Origin: Planktomarina sp.
Lineage (GTDB): Bacteria; Pseudomonadota; Alphaproteobacteria; Rhodobacterales; Rhodobacteraceae
DNA length: 11,011 bases
Assembly (NCBI GenBank): GCA_022425445.1
Contig: JAKMFM010000020.1
Coordinates: 1-11,011 of the forward strand
Direction of reading: 5' to 3'
In this document: positions 6,349 through 11,011 of the stretch, one piece after another
How positions within the stretch are numbered: the first letter of the stretch is position 1
Layout of the letters: each line of letters starts with the position of its first letter
Position numbers and translations under genes: made by a program
The notes under the pieces: model-generated
Databases searched by the model: none
The model's input: the letters and a program-made list of their open reading frames with translations, nothing else
Told to the model about the DNA's origin: nothing

Positions 6349-6984
6349 TCAGCAGTTTAAATTTTTTCCTTGATACAAGATATTGTGTACTGGTTTGAAG
6401 GTTCGTCTATGGTGTGGGGTCACCCCGAAATCTTGGAGGGCTTTTAGATGCTGTGCTGTCGGGTATCCGGCATTTTTTTCCCAGCCATAACCGGGAAACT
6501 GTTGCGCTAAATCACACATGACCAAATCACGCCTAATTTTTGCCACAATTGAGGCAGCTGCGATAGACACTGATAAAGAGTCCCCTTTGACCATAGCCGT
6601 GGCGGGGAGTTTAAGGTTGCGTGGAATGATATTGCCATCCACCAGCACATGATCTGGTGTTTGCCTCAACCCTGCCACCGCACGTTCCATTGCCAGATGC
6701 GCAGCGCGCAGAATATTGATCTGTTCGATCTCACGCTCTGAGGCGCTGGCCACCGAAACATCCGCATGGGCCAGAATGCTTTCCAGCAGGGCATCGCGTT
6801 TCTTGGCCGAGAGTTTTTTGCTGTCGTTCAAATCTTTTGGGATATGTTTCGGGTCCAAAATAACAGCAGCTGCAAAAACAGGACCACTGATTGGGCCGCG
6901 CCCGACCTCATCGACACCGGCAATCCACTGGCAGCCTTGCTCCTGAAGGATCTGTTCATAGTCATATGTTGGCAATTGTGTCAT
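6349..6984 (-). CDS. rnhB: Ribonuclease HII
   Basis: A 211-residue RNase HII that cuts the RNA strand of RNA-DNA hybrids and starts removal of misincorporated ribonucleotides. The acidic active site is visible as G-V-D25-E26-V-G-R-G-P, L-V-D116-G-N and K-G-D135-S. Other family motifs are LNDSKKLS (52-59), SIAAASIVAKIRRD (140-153) and GYGWEKNAGYPTAQH near the C-terminus. Start chosen at ATG 6984 (MTQLPTY), which gives the usual 20 or so residues before the DEVGRGP motif. An in-frame ATG at 7020 would add 12 residues and has a GAGGA almost touching it, too close to be a good Shine-Dalgarno sequence, so the start is uncertain. ccrM follows on the same strand after 90 nt. The gene is divergent from xthA. 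Confidence 0.93.
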   Translation of the reverse strand: MTQLPTYDYEQILQEQGCQWIAGVDEVGRGPISGPVFAAAVILDPKHIPKDLNDSKKLSAKKRDALLESILAHADVSVASASEREIEQINILRAAHLAMERAVAGLRQTPDHVLVDGNIIPRNLKLPATAMVKGDSLSVSIAAASIVAKIRRDLVMCDLAQQFPGYGWEKNAGYPTAQHLKALQDFGVTPHHRRTFKPVHNILYQGKNLNC

Positions 6985-7047
6985 AGTATTTGAATATGCC
7001 CTTTCGATATGATGTGCCATTCCTCAAAAATTTTTAACGAAAACGGG

Positions 7048-7075
7048 TTGGTTGCTGGGTGCCATGCTCTATAGG
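7048..7075 (+). promoter_or_regulatory. Putative sigma-70 promoter of xthA
   Basis: TTGGTT (7048-7053) and TATAGG (7070-7075) are separated by 16 nt and lie 33 nt before the chosen xthA start. The -10 overlaps the palindrome CTATAG (7069-7074), which could also provide a TATAGA -10 on the opposite strand for rnhB, though no good minus-strand -35 accompanies it. Sequence match only. Confidence 0.35.
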
Positions 7076-7108
7076 TAATTGGGATCAAATTGGAACGGAG
7101 CTGCGCGC

Positions 7109-7897
7109 ATGTCCTTCACCCTTGCAACATGGAATATTAACTCGGTCCGCCTGCGCGAAGCGATTGTTTTGCAATTGCTCCGCGATGAGGCCCCTGATGT
7201 CTTATGCTTACAAGAGTGCAAAAGCCCCGTTGACTTGATCCCGACAGCAGGTTTTGCGGATTTGGGGTATCCTCACATGGTGGCGCGGGGTCAAAAAGGA
7301 TATAATGGCGTGGCAATCTTGTCCAAATTTCCGCTCGAGGATGCGGGGGGGTTGGATCTGGCGCAACTGGGCCACGCGCGGCATGTTGCGGGCCGTTTGC
7401 CCAACGGGGTGACCATCCACAATCACTATGTGCCCGCTGGCGGCGATGTGCCGGATCGGGAAACAAATGAAAAATTCCGACAAAAACTCGATTATCTCAC
7501 AGAGTTGAGGGATATTTTTTCGGCGGAAAAACCACAACGGTCGATCTTGGTGGGAGATTTGAATATTGCGCCCCGTGAAGACGATGTTTGGGATCACAAA
7601 AAATTGCTCAAAATCGTTAGCCATACACCGATTGAGGTGGAGCATCTCCATGATGTAATGTCTGCAGGCGATTGGGTGGACGTGACCCGGCAGGATATTC
7701 CCGATGGCTTGCTCTACAGTTGGTGGTCATATCGCGCAAAAGATTGGGATGCAGCGGACAAAGGGCGCCGTTTGGACCATGTTTGGGCCACATCAGATAT
7801 TTCGGCCTCGGCGCATTCCAGTCGGGTGCTGCGTGCGGCACGCGGGTGGGAGAAACCGTCCGATCATGCGCCTGTTTTTGCCAGCTTTGATTTGTAA
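7109..7897 (+). CDS. xthA: Exodeoxyribonuclease III (AP endonuclease)
   Basis: A 262-residue Mg-dependent AP endonuclease / 3'-5' exonuclease of the exonuclease/endonuclease/phosphatase superfamily. Catalytic positions known from E. coli XthA are present: N9 in T-W-N-I-N, metal-binding E36 in LQECK, Y107 in NHYVP, D150 and N152 in GDLNIAP, an RRLDHVWAT segment near 225, and the terminal S-D252-H253-A-P-V. Length matches the family. Start chosen at ATG 7109, with CGGAG about 8 nt upstream; a TTG at 7079 would add ten residues without homology. It works on the same base-excision repair pathway as MutY elsewhere in this window. Divergent from rnhB, and followed after 60 nt by cnoX. Confidence 0.95.
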   Translation: MSFTLATWNINSVRLREAIVLQLLRDEAPDVLCLQECKSPVDLIPTAGFADLGYPHMVARGQKGYNGVAILSKFPLEDAGGLDLAQLGHARHVAGRLPNGVTIHNHYVPAGGDVPDRETNEKFRQKLDYLTELRDIFSAEKPQRSILVGDLNIAPREDDVWDHKKLLKIVSHTPIEVEHLHDVMSAGDWVDVTRQDIPDGLLYSWWSYRAKDWDAADKGRRLDHVWATSDISASAHSSRVLRAARGWEKPSDHAPVFASFDL

Positions 7898-7903
7898 GGG
7901 CTC

Positions 7904-7934
7904 TTGGCAAACGCCATCGAGACACTCATATAGA
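7904..7934 (+). promoter_or_regulatory. Weak candidate promoter for cnoX
   Basis: TTGGCA (7904-7909) and TATAGA (7929-7934) match sigma-70 elements, but the spacer is 19 nt, longer than ideal. They sit in the 60-nt gap after xthA and would allow separate transcription of the cnoX cassette. Confidence 0.25.
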
Positions 7935-7957
7935 GCTTAACTTTAAAGGAATTTACC

Positions 7958-8875
7958 ATGTTGGAACTGAACACGGCCACCACCGCAACCGATGCCGATG
8001 CGTTGATAAAAGACGGATCAGAACAAAGCTTTATGCAAGATGTGATCGAGACATCACAATCCGTGCCGGTGATCGTGGACTTTTGGGCGCCATGGTGCGG
8101 GCCTTGCAAAACTCTGGGCCCGGCTTTGGAAGCGGCGGTCACCGCGGCGAAGGGCGCGGTGAAGATGGTGAAGCTGAATGTGGATGAAAACCAAGCGATT
8201 GCAGGTCAATTGCAAATCCAATCCATTCCAACCGTCTATGCATTTTGGCAGGGAAAACCGGTTGACGGGTTTCAAGGAGCGGTGCCTGGATCGGAAATCC
8301 AAGCCTTTGTCGAGCGCGTTTCCGCTATGGGCAATGGTGCTCCCGATGGCGGCCTAGAAGATGCTCTGAACGCTGCGCAAGAGATGTTGGCAGATGGCGA
8401 TATCGAAGATGCGGCGCAAACCTTTGCTGCGATATTGGAAGAAGAGCCATCGACTTTGGGCGCTTATGCTGGCCTGGCGCAATGCTATTTGGCGCAGGGT
8501 GATTTGGAGCAAGCAGAAGCGACCCTGAACGGCGCTCCCGCAGCCATCAGCACAGCACCAGATCTTGAGGCGATATACGCGCAATTGGAGCTGGCCAAGC
8601 AAGCCTCAGGAGCGGGGCCTTTGGGGGAATTACAGGCCGCTGTTGAGGCTGAGGCTGACAATCATCAAGCACGGTTTGATTTGGCCATCGCGCTCCATGC
8701 GAAGGGCGATGCGCAGGCGGCGGTCGATCACCTTTTGGAGCTATTTCGCAGAGATCGCGAATGGAATGAGGCAGCGGCGAAAATCCAACTTTTCACCGTT
8801 TTTGATGCTTTGCCAGCAAATGACCCCATTGTTTTGAATGGGCGTCGTAAACTATCGTCTTTAATATTTGCATGA
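7958..8875 (+). CDS. cnoX: Thioredoxin-domain co-chaperone CnoX (YbbN) with TPR region
   Basis: A 305-residue cytoplasmic protein. The N-terminal thioredoxin domain (about 20-125) has W-A-P-W-C47-G-P-C50-K and the cis-Pro loop QSIPTVYAF. A long helical region (about 135-300) follows, with tetratricopeptide-like repeats such as AQEMLADGDIEDAAQTFAAIL and AQCYLAQGDLEQAEATL, ending in F-D-A-L-P-x-(N/D)-D-P-I. This is the CnoX/YbbN architecture: a holdase that protects substrates under oxidative stress and hands them to GroEL/DnaK. E. coli CnoX lacks the full CxxC pair, whereas here both cysteines of CGPC are present, so the protein should be redox-active. AAAGGA lies 7 nt before ATG 7958. A LON-domain gene starts 26 nt downstream on the same strand. 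Confidence 0.9.
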   Translation: MLELNTATTATDADALIKDGSEQSFMQDVIETSQSVPVIVDFWAPWCGPCKTLGPALEAAVTAAKGAVKMVKLNVDENQAIAGQLQIQSIPTVYAFWQGKPVDGFQGAVPGSEIQAFVERVSAMGNGAPDGGLEDALNAAQEMLADGDIEDAAQTFAAILEEEPSTLGAYAGLAQCYLAQGDLEQAEATLNGAPAAISTAPDLEAIYAQLELAKQASGAGPLGELQAAVEAEADNHQARFDLAIALHAKGDAQAAVDHLLELFRRDREWNEAAAKIQLFTVFDALPANDPIVLNGRRKLSSLIFA

Positions 8876-8901
8876 TGCCCAAGCCGAGCTAGCTAAAAGT
8901 A

Positions 8902-9543
8902 ATGACATTTAAATTCGATATGCCGGATGTGATCCCCATTTTCCCCTTGCCGGGGGCTCTGCTGTTGCCGCGCGCCAAGCTGCCACTGCATATCTTCGAG
9001 CCACGTTTTCTCAGCATGATTGAGGATTGCATGAAAACTTCAAGCCGATTGATCGGTATGGTTCAGCCTTATCAGGCGCGAGATGGCGAGACACGGCTGC
9101 ATTCAATCGGCTGTTCTGGGCGGCTCAATCAGTTTTCGGAAACAGAAGATGGCCGCTATATGGTCACGCTCTCGGGCATGAGTCGATTCCGGATTAAAGA
9201 TGAGGTGGATGGCTTTACCCCTTACCGCCGATGCCATGTGTCTTGGGCCGGTTTTGAGCGCGACTTGGGCAAGTTTGAGCGGGATGAAAACTTCGATAGA
9301 GCCAGCTTTATGGGCGCGTTGAAACGCTATTTTGACGATCGGCAGCTCTCAACCGATTGGGACACGATGCAGGACGCCGATGATGAGTTGCTGATCAACT
9401 CTTTGTCCATGCTTTGCCCGTTTGAACCTGAAGACAAGCAAGCCTTGCTTGAAGCGCCGAGCCTCAGCACCCGGCGAGAGACCTTAACAACATTGCTTGA
9501 ATTTGCCCTGCGGGGTGGAGCGGATGAGGATTTCTTACAATGA
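8902..9543 (+). CDS. LON N-terminal-domain (substrate-binding) protein
   Basis: A 213-residue protein made only of the LON N-terminal (PF02190-type) domain, without the ATPase or protease parts of Lon. Recognisable elements are I-P-I-F-P-L-P-G-A-L-L-L-P near 11-23, the L-P-L-H-I-F-E-P-R-F segment near 27-36, GCSGRLNQFSETEDGRY and the strand M-V-T-L-S-G-M-S-R-F-R-I. A helical C-terminal part follows (LLINSLSMLCPFEPEDKQALLEA). Stand-alone proteins of this type are common in alphaproteobacteria and their exact role is unknown; substrate recognition in protein quality control is an inference strengthened by cnoX directly upstream. The Shine-Dalgarno sequence is weak. The stop overlaps the next start as ATGA, so the two are translationally coupled. 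Confidence 0.9.
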   Translation: MTFKFDMPDVIPIFPLPGALLLPRAKLPLHIFEPRFLSMIEDCMKTSSRLIGMVQPYQARDGETRLHSIGCSGRLNQFSETEDGRYMVTLSGMSRFRIKDEVDGFTPYRRCHVSWAGFERDLGKFERDENFDRASFMGALKRYFDDRQLSTDWDTMQDADDELLINSLSMLCPFEPEDKQALLEAPSLSTRRETLTTLLEFALRGGADEDFLQ

Positions 9544-9719
9544 GTGACATTGATGGGAAAATGTTGGAGGCCTTGATTTGTCCACAAACAGGTGGGCCGT
9601 TGATCTATGATGCAGGCGCTCAGGAACTGATTTCAAAATCTGCACATTTGGCCTATCCAATTCGCGAAGGTATCCCGATCATGTTGGTCAGCGAGGCCCG
9701 CGAAATAGAGGAAGCCTAG
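9540..9719 (+). CDS. Trm112-like / UPF0434 (YcaR-type) small protein
   Basis: A 59-residue protein starting at the ATG that overlaps the LON-domain gene's stop (ATGA) and ending with TAG at 9717-9719. Its sequence follows the YcaR/Trm112-like pattern: M-L-E-A-L-I-C-P-x-T-x-G-P-L (8-21), Q-E-L-I-S (28-32), L-A-Y-P-I-R-E-G-I-P-I-M-L (37-49) and E-A-R. Trm112-like proteins usually carry two or more Cys ligands for zinc; here only C14 remains, so zinc binding is unlikely. The function of the bacterial family is not established. The cnoX - LON - Trm112-like order suggests a co-expressed set. Confidence 0.88.
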   Translation: MSDIDGKMLEALICPQTGGPLIYDAGAQELISKSAHLAYPIREGIPIMLVSEAREIEEA

Positions 9720-9733
9720 CCGCTAAAGCGGCT
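9718..9733. terminator. Small hairpin across the two stop codons of convergent genes
   Basis: AGCCGC (9718-9723) pairs perfectly with GCGGCT (9728-9733) around a TAAA loop. It covers the end of the Trm112-like stop and the ubiH-family stop (gap 9720-9722). There is no T run on either side, so it is only a weak terminator candidate. Confidence 0.3.
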
Positions 9734-10988
9734 CACCGCGCAACAAACATGGTAGATCTCCCGCGGCTCCTGCGGCGGTGGCAACAAAATTTTTGCGCAA
9801 TTTGGGCGCGGCATTGATGAGCCCCATGCCAAGATCCCGGATACCGCGAAGCAGCGGGTTGTTGTTGGAAAATAATCTGTTGAAGCTGTTGGTTGCCGTA
9901 CAGAGCAGGGCATTATCAAACCCGCGCCATTTTTGGTATTCCGCAAGCGTGGTATGGATGCCGAGATCCTGACCCCGCCGCCTGGTGTCACAAAGCACCT
10001 CTGCCAAAGCGGCGACATCTTTGAAGCCAGAATTGAGCCCTTGCCCGGCAATCGGATGAACAGCATGGGCAGCGTCGCCAACAAGAGCAACCCGCGGGGC
10101 GATCATGCGATGGGTCGTGGACAGCGAAAGCGGGTAAATATACCGGCTTCCCGCAAGAGAAATCTCACCGAGAAAGTCGCCAAACCTTGGGCGTAGAATA
10201 TCAAGATAATCCGCATCACTGAGGCTGTGAATGTTTTGCGCGACGTGCCGCTGCTCCGTCCAGACAATGCCACTGCGGTTTTGTGTTAGGGGCAGAATAG
10301 CCAAGGGGCCAGACGGCATGAAATATTGATGGGCAATCCCGTGATGTGGTTTCTCATGGGAGATGGCACATACCAAAGAGGATTGGTTATAATTCCAACC
10401 TGTGCGCGTCAGACCCGCCGTCTTGGCGGTGCGTGAGTTGCGCCCGTCTGCGCCAACCAAAACTGCAGCTGTGATCGGGCGATGCCCGTCAATCGCCACA
10501 GTGACATGAGTGGAATGGATGGTCTGATTGGTGACGGTCCGCCCGCTCTGCAGGGTCACGTTAGAGGCTTTCACGGCCTGAGCCAAACGCGCCCGCAGGT
10601 GTCGATCTTCCACCATGAACCCCATGGGACCCTGACTGAAATCCTCATCGCCAAATTGCATGACAAAGGGCGAAGGGGTTTCGCCGGCGGCGCCATCGCT
10701 GACCTTTATTTCCAGCATAGGCTCGGCGTGATGTGCCAGATCCTCCCACAGTCCCAGCGCGTCGAGCATTTTCTGACTGGCGGCAGACAGCGCGTATGAC
10801 CGCCCATCAAATTTTGGGCTGAGACTCTCTTGCGGCGCAAATGCGTCGATCACTACGGTTGTGATGCCAGCACTGTCTAGCGCTAAAGCCAAAGTGAGGC
10901 CGTTGAGCCCGCCGCCCGCGATGATAACGTCATAGTCCATAGATAAGACATGGGGCAGCAAAGGGATATTGTCGAGGGGGTGCGACAT
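9723..10988 (-). CDS. UbiH/UbiF/VisC-family FAD-dependent hydroxylase (ubiquinone biosynthesis)
   Basis: A 421-residue class A flavoprotein monooxygenase. The N-terminal dinucleotide-binding motif is D-V-I-I-A-G25-G-G27-L-N-G30. GADGRNSRTAK lies near 185-195 (the family's DG motif), and a second FAD motif A-L-V-G-D-A-A-H-A-V-H-P-I-A-G-Q-G-L-N lies near 295-313. These are the three fingerprints of UbiH/UbiF/COQ6-type hydroxylases, which add ring hydroxyls to polyprenyl precursors of ubiquinone. Alphaproteobacterial members (UbiH, UbiL, UbiM groups) differ in which ring carbon they modify, and this cannot be decided by eye, so no symbol is given. ATG 10988 has CAGG 6 nt upstream; an ATG at 10940 (MDYDVII) is the alternative and has no Shine-Dalgarno sequence. 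Length fits the family. Convergent with the Trm112-like gene. Confidence 0.92.
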   Translation of the reverse strand: MSHPLDNIPLLPHVLSMDYDVIIAGGGLNGLTLALALDSAGITTVVIDAFAPQESLSPKFDGRSYALSAASQKMLDALGLWEDLAHHAEPMLEIKVSDGAAGETPSPFVMQFGDEDFSQGPMGFMVEDRHLRARLAQAVKASNVTLQSGRTVTNQTIHSTHVTVAIDGHRPITAAVLVGADGRNSRTAKTAGLTRTGWNYNQSSLVCAISHEKPHHGIAHQYFMPSGPLAILPLTQNRSGIVWTEQRHVAQNIHSLSDADYLDILRPRFGDFLGEISLAGSRYIYPLSLSTTHRMIAPRVALVGDAAHAVHPIAGQGLNSGFKDVAALAEVLCDTRRRGQDLGIHTTLAEYQKWRGFDNALLCTATNSFNRLFSNNNPLLRGIRDLGMGLINAAPKLRKNFVATAAGAAGDLPCLLRGEPL

Positions 10989-11011
10989 CGTTAGCCTGAC
11001 GTTGAAGCAGG

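Noticed and set aside
1..11011. CRISPR array, tRNA, rRNA, insertion sequence, prophage or toxin-antitoxin genes
   Set aside because: I saw no spaced repeat arrays, no transposase or integrase motifs, no cloverleaf-like gene with CCA end, and no paired small toxin/antitoxin frames.

Overview
The window reads as a chromosomal housekeeping segment from an alphaproteobacterium, most likely a marine Rhodobacterales (Roseobacter-group) species. The main grounds are the CcrM-type GANTC methyltransferase, the DUF721/DciA - DsbA pair divergent from mutY, the cnoX - LON-domain - Trm112-like cassette next to a UbiH-family hydroxylase, and generally moderate base composition with AT-rich linkers. A finer identification (for example an RCA/Planktomarina-like lineage) would be a guess.

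Layout. (1) Positions 1-2236, plus strand: the 3' end of an inositol-monophosphatase/CysQ-like gene, then a WaaA-family protein that appears to lack the catalytic glutamate, then lpxK (lipid A 4'-kinase). The three are tightly packed, with an 8-nt gap and then an ATGA overlap, which suggests one envelope/lipid A operon. (2) 2240-3422, minus strand: dciA-like (helicase loader) followed by an exported DsbA-family oxidoreductase; this pair converges on lpxK with a 3-nt gap and a hairpin formed inside the end of lpxK. (3) 3519-4553, plus: mutY (A/G mismatch adenine glycosylase), divergent from dciA. (4) 4554-5145: about 590 bp with no intact gene. It holds a decayed N-terminal fragment of an AlkB-type membrane hydroxylase and the intrinsic terminator of the methyltransferase gene. 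(5) 5146-6984, minus: rnhB then ccrM; the ccrM leader carries two GANTC sites 11 bp apart. (6) 7109-9719, plus: xthA, cnoX, a LON-domain protein and a 59-residue Trm112-like gene; the last two share an ATGA overlap. (7) 9723-10988, minus: a UbiH/UbiF-type ubiquinone-biosynthesis hydroxylase, convergent with the Trm112-like gene, again with a 3-nt gap.

Functionally the window combines envelope biogenesis (lipid A, periplasmic disulfides), DNA maintenance (DciA, MutY, RNase HII, exonuclease III, CcrM) and protein quality control (CnoX, LON domain). I see no tRNA, rRNA, CRISPR array, insertion sequence or prophage gene. I did not find a clearly new system. The points most worth following are the probably inactive WaaA paralogue in front of lpxK, the perfect inverted repeat at the left edge, the AlkB remnant, the GANTC pair before ccrM and the hairpin inside the end of lpxK.
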